NCBI GenBank assembly: GCA_902825855.1
Contig: CADECW010000050.1
Coordinates: 1 to 45,666, forward strand
Length of the DNA stretch: 45,666 nt
Source of the DNA: an uncultured Rhodospirillales bacterium
Lineage (GTDB): Bacteria; Pseudomonadota; Alphaproteobacteria; Reyranellales; Reyranellaceae
Direction of reading: 5' to 3'
Shown here: positions 28,729-36,712 of the stretch, one piece after another
Position numbering within the stretch: position 1 is the stretch's first letter
Layout of the letters: the number at the start of each line of letters is the position of its first letter
Notes under the pieces: model-generated
Seen by the model: only the letters and a program-made list of their open reading frames with translations
The model's database searches: none
What the model was told of the DNA's origin: nothing
Program-made: the position numbers and the translations under genes

Positions 28729-29634
28729 ATGCAACGACGCCTGGCCGCCATCGTCCACGCTGACATCGCGGGCTTCACCCGCATGATGGAGGGCTCGGAG
28801 ACGCGTACCTTCAGGCATCTGAAGACGGCCCAGATCGATGTCTGGCGCCCGGCCATCCAGGCGTCGAACGGCCGCCTGGTCGGTACGGCAGGTGACGCCA
28901 TGCTGGCGGAGTTCGGCTCGGCCGTGACCGCCGTCAGCGCCGCCCTCGACATCCAGGAGCGGATGGCGAAGTTCAACGACACGATCGAGCCCGAGCAACG
29001 GATGAATTTCCGCATCGGCGTGCACCTCGGCGAAGTCATCGTCGATGAGGAAGATCAGAATATCTTCGGCGACGGTGTCAATCTCGCCGCCCGCATCCAG
29101 GCACTGGCCGAGCCTGGCGGCATCGCCGTGTCTCGCGCGGTGCGCGATCTCGTCGAGTTGCGCATGGAGTACGCCTTCGTCGACGGCGGCGAGCACTCGC
29201 TGAAGAATGTCAGCCGCTCGGTGCAGATCTTCCACGTCCACCACGCCAAGGCGGCAGGCACGGACAGCACGGCCGCGCTCGCCCACACCACGACTCGCAT
29301 GGTCCCGCAGGTCACCTTGCGCTTCGAAGGCACCGATTCAGCCAAGACCAAGCACAGCTTCGAGGTCACGCTCGAGAAGCTGATGGGTCGATCGGACGGC
29401 ATGGTGATCGGCCGAGCCGCCGACCAATGCGACTTCGTCATCGCCCATCCGACGGTGTCGCGCCGGCATGCCCGGCTGCGTGTGGCGGGCGAAGCGCTGC
29501 AGGTCGAGGATCTCGGCTCGACCAACGGCACGAAGGTGGGCGAGCAGGCGCTGAAAGCCGGCGAGCCTGTGCCGTTGCACGCCGGCGCCAAGCTGCGCAT
29601 CGGCGATGTCGACATGATGCTGCGCCACGTCTAG
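28729..29634 (+). CDS. Class III nucleotidyl cyclase fused to an FHA domain
   Basis: A 301-residue cytoplasmic protein. The cyclase domain spans about residues 3-172: D12 (HADIAGFTRMM) and D56 (GTAGDAMLAEFG) are the two metal aspartates, and N118 and R122 in FGDGVNLAARI are the transition-state residues, so it should be active. Adenylyl versus guanylyl cyclase cannot be fixed. A linker leads to an FHA domain at about 195-298, with GRA (228-230), SRRHA (244-248) and STNGT (264-268), which reads phosphothreonine. A Ser/Thr kinase gene begins 6 bp downstream, its likely partner. No ribosome site is obvious, so translation may be coupled to the crotonase gene. Confidence 0.9.
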   Translation: MQRRLAAIVHADIAGFTRMMEGSETRTFRHLKTAQIDVWRPAIQASNGRLVGTAGDAMLAEFGSAVTAVSAALDIQERMAKFNDTIEPEQRMNFRIGVHLGEVIVDEEDQNIFGDGVNLAARIQALAEPGGIAVSRAVRDLVELRMEYAFVDGGEHSLKNVSRSVQIFHVHHAKAAGTDSTAALAHTTTRMVPQVTLRFEGTDSAKTKHSFEVTLEKLMGRSDGMVIGRAADQCDFVIAHPTVSRRHARLRVAGEALQVEDLGSTNGTKVGEQALKAGEPVPLHAGAKLRIGDVDMMLRHV

Positions 29635-29640
29635 CCAGTC

Positions 29641-31527
29641 ATGACGGAGCCGACCCACATAACGGGCCAGCCGGCGAAGGGTGTCGTTCCCGAGGTCGAC
29701 TTCATCGCCCTGCAGCCGGGCCAGACGATCGGCCGCTACGAGATCGTCTCGGTGCTGGGGCAGGGGGGCTTTGGCATCACTTACCGCGCGCGTGACGTGC
29801 AGCTCGGTCGAGAGGTCGCGATCAAGGAATACCTGCCGTCGGCGCTCGCCATCCGCCAGGACGGCTCGACGGTGCTGCCGCGCACGACCAAGATGGCCGA
29901 CGATTTCGGCTGGGGCCGCGATCGCTTCGTCACCGAGGGGCGCACGCTTGCGAGCCTCCATCGCGCGACGGCGATCGTGCAGGTCTTCGATTACCTCGAG
30001 GCCAACGGCACCGCCTACATCGTGATGGAGCTCCTGAGCGGAGAGACGCTCGAGGATCGCATCGCCAAGAACGGCAAGCTCTCTTCAGGAGAAGTCGATC
30101 GCATCCTGTGGCCGCTGCTCGACGGCCTGGAGCAGGTGCACGACGCCGGCTTCCTGCATCGCGACATCAAGCCTGGCAACATCCTGCTCGATGCGACGGG
30201 CAATCCGACACTGATCGATTTCGGCGCCTCGCGAGCAGCGATGGCCGGGCGCAGCACGGCGCTCACCGCCATCTTCACGCCGGGCTATGCGGCGGCCGAG
30301 CAGATGACTTCGGCCAAGCAGGGGCCGTGGACGGATATCTATAGTCTGTCGGCCACGCTCTATCATGCGATCGTGGGCAAGACGCCGCCTGGTGCCTTCG
30401 ACCGCATGCTGAGCGACGCCTACGTGCCGCTGGCGCAGTTGAAGCCGGCCGGCTTTTCGCCCGGCGTGCTGGCCGGCATCGACGCCGGCCTCGCCGTCGT
30501 GGCCAGCGACCGGCCGCAGAGCATCGCCGGCTGGCGGCCGATTCTCGGCATGACCCAGGCGCCGATCGCCGAGGCAACGGTCGCGATCGGCATGGCGCCA
30601 CCGCCCGTCGTGCGGCACGTCTCGACCTTGCCGCCGCCTGCCGAGCCGGGCACGTCCGTCCGTGCCGGGCTGTGGATGGCGCTCGGCGCCGTGGTGCTCA
30701 TCCTGCTGGGCGGCGGAGGTTACTACTTTGCCGTGCGCGGCCCCGATCCGGAGACCATCAAGGCGCGCCAGGCTGCCGAGGAGGCCGAGGGGCGTCGCCT
30801 CAAGGCCGAAGAGGAAGCGGCCAAGCTGCGTGCCGACAACGAGGACCGCCAGAAGGCTGCGCAGGTTGCGGCTGCGCGCGAACGCCAGGAACTGGCCGAG
30901 GCAGCAGCCAAGAAACAGTTCGAGGACGAAACCCGGCGCAAGCTCGAGGCCGAGATGGCCGCGCGGAGGCAGGCCGAGGACGAAGCCAGGCGCAAGTCCG
31001 AGGACGAAACCAGGCGCCAGGCGGAAGAGGCCAAGCGCAAGGCGGAGGACGAGGCCGAGGCGCGTCGCAAGGCGATCGAGGATGCCCGCAAGGCGGTCGA
31101 GTTCGTCTCCGGCTCGTTCGAGCATTTCGGCAAGACGCTCATGATGATCGGCCTCAAGGGGCGCGCGGACGAAGTTCGCCTGCAGGGCGTCGACGTCGTC
31201 AACGATCCGGACCTCAACAAGATCGCCATCCAGGCGCTGGCCGTCCAGCCGCGCGATCTGCGCTGTCGGCAGACCGACCGGCTGACCGACGGCACGCCGC
31301 TCTATCGCTGCCTGATCACCCAGCTCAACGCCAAGCAGCCGCTCAACGACATTCCCGATTCCGATCGCGTCGATCTCGCTCTCGCGCTGGTGAAGAACGG
31401 CCTGGTGCTCGCCTCGTGCGATGCGCCGCGTTCCTATGCTGACGCTGAAGACGATGCGCGTGGTCGAAAACAGGCCCTATGGGGTAGAGTAACGGTCCAG
31501 GACTACAAACGGAGATGCACCAAATGA
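29641..31527 (+). CDS. Membrane Ser/Thr kinase with a periplasmic SNase-like domain
   Basis: A 628-residue protein. The kinase domain spans ~33-305, with glycine loop GQGGFG (40-45), K62, HRDIKPGN (173-180) and DFG (193-195), all catalytic residues present. One membrane span lies at ~343-364. A highly charged Ala/Glu/Arg/Lys coiled-coil stalk follows (~371-485). The final ~130 residues resemble a staphylococcal-nuclease fold: EVRLQGVD (511-518) matches the RxRLxGID strand, and the ending VDLALALVKNGLVLAS...GRKQALW matches the closing helix. The DGDT motif and the PE glutamate are absent, so nuclease activity is doubtful and a sensing role is more likely. Its stop overlaps the lipoprotein start. 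Confidence 0.9.
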   Translation: MTEPTHITGQPAKGVVPEVDFIALQPGQTIGRYEIVSVLGQGGFGITYRARDVQLGREVAIKEYLPSALAIRQDGSTVLPRTTKMADDFGWGRDRFVTEGRTLASLHRATAIVQVFDYLEANGTAYIVMELLSGETLEDRIAKNGKLSSGEVDRILWPLLDGLEQVHDAGFLHRDIKPGNILLDATGNPTLIDFGASRAAMAGRSTALTAIFTPGYAAAEQMTSAKQGPWTDIYSLSATLYHAIVGKTPPGAFDRMLSDAYVPLAQLKPAGFSPGVLAGIDAGLAVVASDRPQSIAGWRPILGMTQAPIAEATVAIGMAPPPVVRHVSTLPPPAEPGTSVRAGLWMALGAVVLILLGGGGYYFAVRGPDPETIKARQAAEEAEGRRLKAEEEAAKLRADNEDRQKAAQVAAARERQELAEAAAKKQFEDETRRKLEAEMAARRQAEDEARRKSEDETRRQAEEAKRKAEDEAEARRKAIEDARKAVEFVSGSFEHFGKTLMMIGLKGRADEVRLQGVDVVNDPDLNKIAIQALAVQPRDLRCRQTDRLTDGTPLYRCLITQLNAKQPLNDIPDSDRVDLALALVKNGLVLASCDAPRSYADAEDDARGRKQALWGRVTVQDYKRRCTK

Positions 31528-32096
31528 CGGCATTGATCGCCCAGACGACGAGCCTGCGCCCTCTCGGCCTGCGCCTCTTGGGCCGGAAGATCGCGATGCA
31601 AGCGGTCGGCATGGTCGCCGCCCTCGGCCTCGCGACGGCGTGCACGACCAGCGAGAGCGGCGGGCCCTCCAATCAGGCGATGGGCACCTTCATGGGCGCG
31701 GCAGTCGGCGGAGCGGTGGGCGGTCTCGCCTTCGGTTCGGCGGGCGGCGTCATCGGCGGTGCTCTGGTCGGAGCACTTGCAGGCAACCTGGTCGGCCGCG
31801 CGCTCGACAACCAGGAACGGACGCGGCTCGCGCAGGCCACACAGAACGCCTTCACCGCCGAGACCAACCAGCCGACCACCTACACGGTCGAGCCGACGAC
31901 CAAGTCAACGAGCGCAACGCCTCCGCCGCCTACGGTGGTAGCGGCCAAGCCCGTGGCTCCGGCGACGACCCGCGCTGACGGAAGCACCTGCCGGCCGATC
32001 GAGCTCACCGCCACCAAGAACGGCCAGACCACGACCGAGACCACGACCTTCTGCAAGTCGTCGGGCTCCAACGACCTGAAGCCGGTTTCGGTGTAG
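31524..32096 (+). CDS. Glycine-zipper surface lipoprotein (17-kDa antigen type)
   Basis: A 190-residue exported protein. The ATG at 31524 was chosen because it overlaps the kinase stop as ATGA and has GGAG 9 bp upstream. An ATG three codons earlier lies too close to the same site. A hydrophobic segment ends in GLATAC, giving a lipobox cysteine at residue 40. The signal is long, and an internal ATG at 31596 would make it compact. Then comes a glycine zipper with many GxxxG steps (MGAAVGGAVGGLAFG onward, ~56-95), as in the Rickettsia 17-kDa antigen family. A Thr/Pro-rich linker and a C-terminal part with two cysteines follow. Confidence 0.8.
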   Translation: MTALIAQTTSLRPLGLRLLGRKIAMQAVGMVAALGLATACTTSESGGPSNQAMGTFMGAAVGGAVGGLAFGSAGGVIGGALVGALAGNLVGRALDNQERTRLAQATQNAFTAETNQPTTYTVEPTTKSTSATPPPPTVVAAKPVAPATTRADGSTCRPIELTATKNGQTTTETTTFCKSSGSNDLKPVSV

Positions 32097-32375
32097 TCGG
32101 AATCGTCCAGCCTCAGCATCGTTTCGTGGCGGCCCCTGCTTTGGGCAGGGGCCAGTGAAAGATTAGAGCGGACTGACACCAATGCGGCTGGCGGCGGCGC
32201 CAGCCGAGCGCAGCAGCGCCACCGCTCGCGCAGGCGACGAAGCGCGATCGCGGCCTGTCGTCCTCGCGACATGACACCCCGGGCAACCGGGGCGCGAACA
32301 CAATATTTGTGGCCGCTCTTGCGATGTCGCGCTCACTCGGGCGCAATGGTGGCAGCAACACACAAGGGATCGATC
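32097..32375 (+). other. 279-bp gap with three perfect hairpins
   Basis: No gene is visible. GGCCCCTGC (32131-32139) pairs with GCAGGGGCC (32145-32153). GGCTGGCG (32186-32193) pairs with CGCCAGCC (32198-32205) around GCGG. CCCCGG (32277-32282) pairs with CCGGGG (32287-32292) around a GCAA tetraloop. The first may end the kinase/lipoprotein transcript, though it lacks a T-run. The later two could belong to a leader of the downstream lyase-family gene. No clear promoter was found. Confidence 0.45.
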
Positions 32376-33242
32376 ATGGCAGGCAATCTCAACGCGGCGG
32401 CGCTGCGCCGGCTGCTGGCGCAGGGCGAGTTCGTGCTGGCGCCGGGCATCTACGACGGCATTTCGGCACGCGTCGCGGATACAATGGGTTTTCCCGCCCT
32501 CTATATGACAGGCTACGGAGCCACGGCTTCGCTGCTGGGGCTGCCCGACGCGGGCCTCGCCACCTATTCTGACATGGTGGGCCGCGCCGAGATGATCTGC
32601 TCGGTGGTGAAGACGCCGGTGATCGCCGATGCCGACACCGGCTACGGCGGATTGCTGAATGTCCAGCGCACAGTGCGTGGCTACGAAGCGGCGGGCGTTG
32701 CGGCGATCCAGATCGAGGACCAGGAGATGCCCAAGAAGTGCGGCCACACCCCTGGGCGCCGCGTCGTGCCGGCCGAGGAGATGGTGATGAAGATCCGCGT
32801 CGCCGCCGATGCGCGGCGCCATCCCGAGACCATGATCGTGGCGCGCACCGACGCCCGGACCGCGCACGGCCTCGACGAGGCGCTGCGCCGCGCCAGGCTC
32901 TACGAGGAAGCCGGCGCCGACGTCATCTTCGTCGAGTCTCCCGAGACCGAAGCCGAGCTGGAGCGCATCGGCAAGGAAGTGAGCAAGCCTCTGCTCGCCA
33001 ACATGGTCGAGTTCGGCAAGACGCCGCGAGTCGAGGCCGAGCGGCTGAAGAAATGGGGCTTCGATATCGCCATCTATCCCGGGCTGGGCTTCAGCGTTGC
33101 TGCAGAGTCCATGCGCCAAGCGTGGTCCTATCTCAAGGACAAAGGCACGAGTGTGGGCATCGAAGTGCCACAATATCGCGGCATGCACGAGCTGATGGGG
33201 TTCCCCGAAGTGTGGGACTTCGAGAAGCGCTGGGTGTCATGA
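32376..33242 (+). CDS. Isocitrate lyase/PEP mutase family enzyme
   Basis: A 288-residue TIM-barrel enzyme that cleaves or rearranges C-C or P-C bonds next to a carboxylate. The metal-binding DADTGYGG is at 85-92, QIEDQ at 112-116, and the catalytic-cysteine motif KKCGH at 120-124 (C122) is the form found in methylisocitrate and isocitrate lyases. At this length it fits 2-methylisocitrate lyase, oxaloacetate decarboxylase or a relative. No methylcitrate-cycle neighbours are present to decide. The ATG at 32376 follows AAGGGATCG, and an upstream in-frame ATG is less likely. It overlaps the next gene by 4 bp. Confidence 0.87.
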   Translation: MAGNLNAAALRRLLAQGEFVLAPGIYDGISARVADTMGFPALYMTGYGATASLLGLPDAGLATYSDMVGRAEMICSVVKTPVIADADTGYGGLLNVQRTVRGYEAAGVAAIQIEDQEMPKKCGHTPGRRVVPAEEMVMKIRVAADARRHPETMIVARTDARTAHGLDEALRRARLYEEAGADVIFVESPETEAELERIGKEVSKPLLANMVEFGKTPRVEAERLKKWGFDIAIYPGLGFSVAAESMRQAWSYLKDKGTSVGIEVPQYRGMHELMGFPEVWDFEKRWVS

Positions 33243-33526
33243 ACGGCAAGCAGTTCCTGGAAATGCTCGCGCGCCTGCCGGCGCGGGTCTGGCTGCAGGC
33301 CATCCTGGGCCTGATCGGTTTCGTCGTGCTGGCGGTGCTGGGCTTCGCCGTGATTGCCGGAGTGGCGGCCGTGGTCCTGGTGGCGATCCTTGTCTTCAAG
33401 GCGCGCCAGTGGCTGGCCGGCCTCTTCACCGGACGCCGGCCCGAACCGCCGGCCCGACAGGAGCGCAAGGTGATCGACGTCCAGTACGAGATCGTCGACC
33501 GCACCAAGGACGACGTGAAGCGATAG
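33239..33526 (+). CDS. Small membrane protein of unknown function
   Basis: A 95-residue protein starting at the ATG that overlaps the lyase stop (ATGA). A long hydrophobic stretch covers about residues 17-53, enough for two short spans or a hairpin. A basic segment and a charged soluble tail (about 65-95) follow, ending KDDVKR. I recognise no family. Tight coupling to the lyase gene suggests shared expression but not necessarily shared function. Confidence 0.7.
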   Translation: MNGKQFLEMLARLPARVWLQAILGLIGFVVLAVLGFAVIAGVAAVVLVAILVFKARQWLAGLFTGRRPEPPARQERKVIDVQYEIVDRTKDDVKR

Positions 33527-33561
33527 TTTCTGCCGGATGCTGGCCTCGACGCCGTCCGGAC

Positions 33562-34308
33562 TCAGCAGCTCCACTGGAAGCCGTCGATCACGAAGTGCTG
33601 GCCGGTGATGAAGCAGGGTTCCGAGGTGGCGAGGAAGGCGACGAGCTGGGCGACGTCGGCGGGTGTGCCGAGCCGGTTCAGCATGATGCCCTTCTTCATC
33701 TCCTCGCCGCGCGAACGGGTCAGGCTGTTGCCGAGCTCGGTCTCGATCACGCCGGGGCAGATGGCATTGATCATGATCTTGGGTCCGAGCTCCTTGGCCA
33801 GTGACCGGGTCAGACCGAGGATGCCGGCTTTGGCCGCGGCGTAGGAGTGCTTGCTGACGGCGCTGGTGACGCCGCCCGACAGCGCATTGAGCGAGGACAT
33901 GCTGGCAATGCGTCCGCCCGCCTCCTGCTTCAACATGACCGGCGCCACGGCGTGGATGTAGTTGAAGCAGCTCTTGAGGTTGACCGCGATGGTTCGGTCG
34001 AACTCCTCCTCGCTGATCTCCAGGATGCCCTTGGGGTTGGGACCGCCTGCATCGTTCAGCAGGAAATCGATCGCGCCCCATTGCCGGGCGACCTCGTCCA
34101 CCACCTCGTGGGCGCGCGCGAACGAGGCGACGTCGGCCTTGTAGGTGAGCGCCTTGCGGCCCAATCCCTCGATCTCGCCCGCCGTCCGCTTCATCTCGGG
34201 CTCGAGCAGGTCGACCAGGGCGATGTCGTATCCGCGCCGGGCCAGCTCCAGGGCGCAGCCGCGGCCGATACCGCGCGCGCCGCCGGTGACGATCGCCGTC
34301 CTGCTCAC
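33562..34308 (-). CDS. Short-chain dehydrogenase/reductase
   Basis: A 248-residue classical SDR. The cofactor motif TGGARGIG is at 8-15, with DV at 59-60. NDAG at 85-88 replaces the usual NNAG, and N110, S139, Y156 and K160 form the catalytic set (YAAAK). GTG at 34308 was chosen: it overlaps the deacetylase stop as GTGA and yields VSRTAIVTGG, whereas the longer frame adds 17 unlikely residues. An aspartate (D33) at the end of the second strand suggests NAD preference. The substrate is unknown. It is last in a minus-strand operon. Confidence 0.87.
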   Translation of the reverse strand: MSRTAIVTGGARGIGRGCALELARRGYDIALVDLLEPEMKRTAGEIEGLGRKALTYKADVASFARAHEVVDEVARQWGAIDFLLNDAGGPNPKGILEISEEEFDRTIAVNLKSCFNYIHAVAPVMLKQEAGGRIASMSSLNALSGGVTSAVSKHSYAAAKAGILGLTRSLAKELGPKIMINAICPGVIETELGNSLTRSRGEEMKKGIMLNRLGTPADVAQLVAFLATSEPCFITGQHFVIDGFQWSC

Positions 34309-35213
34309 GCGGCGTGCTCCTTGGCGTAGCGCGCCACCTGTTCGTGGGTAGCGAACCACACCTTCCCCTTTGCCTTGGCATGGCGGATCAGCTCGTCGAC
34401 GATCCAGATGCGCGAGCGGTAGCCGATGATGTGCGGATGCATGGTGAGCTGGAAGATGCCGCCTTCATCCCATGCGGCGTCGAGCTCACGCCTGAAAGTT
34501 TCCAGCACGTCGGTCGGCGGCGTGTAGGGCCGGAGCGCGGAGAAACGGTGCATGGAGAAGTAGACTGCATCGTCGCGCACCCATTCGACCGGCAATTCGA
34601 GCACGCCGGTCGGCTCGCCGTGCAGCAGCAGCTCGTAGCAATCCTCGTCGGCCATCAGCGAGGAATCGTAAAACAGCCCCATCTCCTTCTCGATGGCGAG
34701 GGTGTTGGGGCTGAAATCCCACGATGGCGTGCGCATCCCGACGGCCCGCCTGCCGGTGACCTTCTCCAGCGTGTCGGCCGAGCGCAGCATCAGGTCGCGT
34801 TCGGCTTCGTAGGGCAGGACGGAGTTGAGTTCGTGGATCCACCCGTGAATCCCGATCTCATGCCCTTCCGCGACCAGTGCGCGCTGTTCCTCGGGATGGA
34901 GCAGGGCGGAAACGGCAGGCACGTAGAACGTCGCCTTGACGTCGTGCCGGTCGAGCAGGGCGCGAATGCGCGGCACGCCGACCCGGCTGCCGTACTCGCC
35001 CCAGCACAGCCGGCCGATCGACTTGCCGCCGTCGCGCAGTTCGTTGGTCTCGTGGTCGGAATCGAAGCTGAGCGCAACGGCGCAACGCGCGCCATCGGGC
35101 CAGCCGTTCGGCCGATAGCGCTTGCCGGCGCGCACCTGCTTGACCAGCTTGCGCCAGTGCTCCTCGCTCCACTGCCAGGGCTCGAGCTGTTGCGGGGCAT
35201 GAGTATCGGGCAT
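34305..35213 (-). CDS. NodB-type polysaccharide deacetylase family protein
   Basis: A 302-residue carbohydrate-esterase-4 fold without signal peptide, hence cytoplasmic. The first motif SFDSDHE is at 49-55, and GHEIGIHGWIHE places the metal-type histidines at H123 and H127. Residues 160-169 (RMRTPSWDFS-like, near VGMRTPSWDFSP) form the motif-3 region. It resembles the PuuE/PgdA-like group, some of which act on small amides such as allantoin rather than on polysaccharide. The cytoplasmic location and metabolic neighbours favour a small-molecule amidohydrolase role, which is inferred. Confidence 0.82.
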   Translation of the reverse strand: MPDTHAPQQLEPWQWSEEHWRKLVKQVRAGKRYRPNGWPDGARCAVALSFDSDHETNELRDGGKSIGRLCWGEYGSRVGVPRIRALLDRHDVKATFYVPAVSALLHPEEQRALVAEGHEIGIHGWIHELNSVLPYEAERDLMLRSADTLEKVTGRRAVGMRTPSWDFSPNTLAIEKEMGLFYDSSLMADEDCYELLLHGEPTGVLELPVEWVRDDAVYFSMHRFSALRPYTPPTDVLETFRRELDAAWDEGGIFQLTMHPHIIGYRSRIWIVDELIRHAKAKGKVWFATHEQVARYAKEHAA

Positions 35214-35247
35214 CGCGACCTCCGTAGCGGGCTGACGTATTCCGGAA

Positions 35248-36684
35248 TCAGGCCGACAGATCGAGGATCTTGCCGGGATTCATCAGGTTTTGGGGATCGA
35301 GCGCGCGCTTGATGGCGCGCATTGTGTCGAGCTCGACCTTGCTGCGATAGTGCGCGAGCTCCTCGACCTTCATCTGGCCGATGCCGTGCTCGGCCGAGAT
35401 CGAGCCGCCGTAGCGCACGACGATGTCGTAGACCGCCGTGCTGATGTCATGGGCATGCGCCATGAAGCGCTGCTTGTCCCAGCCCGCAGGCCCCTGGCAG
35501 TTGAAGTGCAGGTTGCCGTCGCCGACGTGGCCGAACGGCACCGGCCGGCACTCGGGCAGCACCTTTTTCATGGCCGCCAGGCCTTCCTTCATGAAGTCGG
35601 GAATCTTGCTCACCGACACGGAGATGTCGTGCTTGATCGACGGACCCTCGCGTTTCTGGGATTCGGAGTGATTCTCGCGCAGGCCCCAGAAGGCTTTGGC
35701 CTGCGTCTCGTTCTGGGCGAGCGCCGCGTCGAGCACCAGGCCCTGCTCCATGGCCTCGCCGAGATAGGCCTCCATCTTCTCCAGCAGCCCGGTCTCGTTG
35801 GCGCCGGCGCGCCGCGGCCGGGTCGACGACCATTCCAGCAGCACGTACCAGTCGTGACGCTCGCCGAGCGGATCGGCCGAGCCCGGGATGTGCTGCAGCA
35901 CCAGATCGACCCCCTCGCGGGCCATCAGTTCGCAGGAGGTGACGTTGTCCTCGCTGGCGGCATGGGCGCCGCTCAGCAGCGCCACGGCGGCCTCGGGCGA
36001 GGGCACGGCAATCCACGAGGTCGCGACGTCCTTGGGCTTGGGCCAGAGTTTCAGCACCGCCTTGGTGATGATGCCGAGCGTGCCTTCGGCGCCGAGATAG
36101 AGATCGCGCAAGTCGTATCCGGTATTGTCCTTCTTGAGCGCGCGCAGGCCGTTCCACACCTCGCCGTGCGGCGTGACGACTTCGAGCCCCAGCACGAGCT
36201 GGCGGGCGTTGCCGTAGTGCAGCACCTGCACGCCGCCGGCGTTGGTCGAGAGGTTGCCGCCGATGGTGCAGCTTCCTTCGGCAGCGAGGCTCAACGGGAA
36301 CAGGCGGTCATGCTGGGCCGCCGTCTCCTGGATGGTCTTGAGCACCACGCCCGCCTCGACGGTCATTGTGTAACCGATGGCATCGACATCGATGATGCGG
36401 TTCATGCGGTTGAGCGACAGCACGACCTCGCGGCCCTTCTGGTGCGGCGTGCCGCCGCCCATCATGCCGGTATTGCCTCCCTGCGGCACGATCGCGATCT
36501 TTTCGGCGATGCACAGCTTTACGACGGCCGCCACTTCTTCCGTGCTCGCCGGCCGCACCACGGCCAAGGCGGCGCCGAGATAGTTCTCGCGCCAGTCGGT
36601 GAGATAGGGATGCTTGCCCGGCTCGTCGAGGATCAGCCCGCGTTCGCCGACGATGGCCTGAAGCCTGGAAACAAAATCGCTCAT
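35248..36684 (-). CDS. FAD-linked oxidase, GlcD/D-2-hydroxyacid dehydrogenase type (second tandem copy)
   Basis: A 478-residue two-domain flavoenzyme. The N-terminal PCMH FAD-binding domain carries PQGGNTGMMGG (67-77) and GGNLSTNAGGVQVLHYGN, which contacts flavin. The C-terminal cap has the probable metal/substrate histidines in FGHVGDGNLHFN and the closing SAEHGIGQMKVEEL. This set is typical of D-lactate, D-2-hydroxyglutarate and glycolate dehydrogenases. No iron-sulfur partner is nearby. It is closely similar along its whole length to the gene 28 bp upstream, evidently a tandem duplicate. GGGAAAG serves as ribosome site. Confidence 0.9.
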   Translation of the reverse strand: MSDFVSRLQAIVGERGLILDEPGKHPYLTDWRENYLGAALAVVRPASTEEVAAVVKLCIAEKIAIVPQGGNTGMMGGGTPHQKGREVVLSLNRMNRIIDVDAIGYTMTVEAGVVLKTIQETAAQHDRLFPLSLAAEGSCTIGGNLSTNAGGVQVLHYGNARQLVLGLEVVTPHGEVWNGLRALKKDNTGYDLRDLYLGAEGTLGIITKAVLKLWPKPKDVATSWIAVPSPEAAVALLSGAHAASEDNVTSCELMAREGVDLVLQHIPGSADPLGERHDWYVLLEWSSTRPRRAGANETGLLEKMEAYLGEAMEQGLVLDAALAQNETQAKAFWGLRENHSESQKREGPSIKHDISVSVSKIPDFMKEGLAAMKKVLPECRPVPFGHVGDGNLHFNCQGPAGWDKQRFMAHAHDISTAVYDIVVRYGGSISAEHGIGQMKVEELAHYRSKVELDTMRAIKRALDPQNLMNPGKILDLSA

Positions 36685-36696
36685 CTCAACTTTCCC

Positions 36697-36710
36697 GTCG
36701 TCCCGACCGG
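36697..36710. repeat. Short relic of the palindromic repeat
   Basis: GTCGTCCCGACCGG matches the arm core at 24167-24180 with one difference. It lies in the 28-bp spacer between the two tandem oxidase genes. The match is short and could be chance. Confidence 0.3.
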
Positions 36711-36712
36711 GA

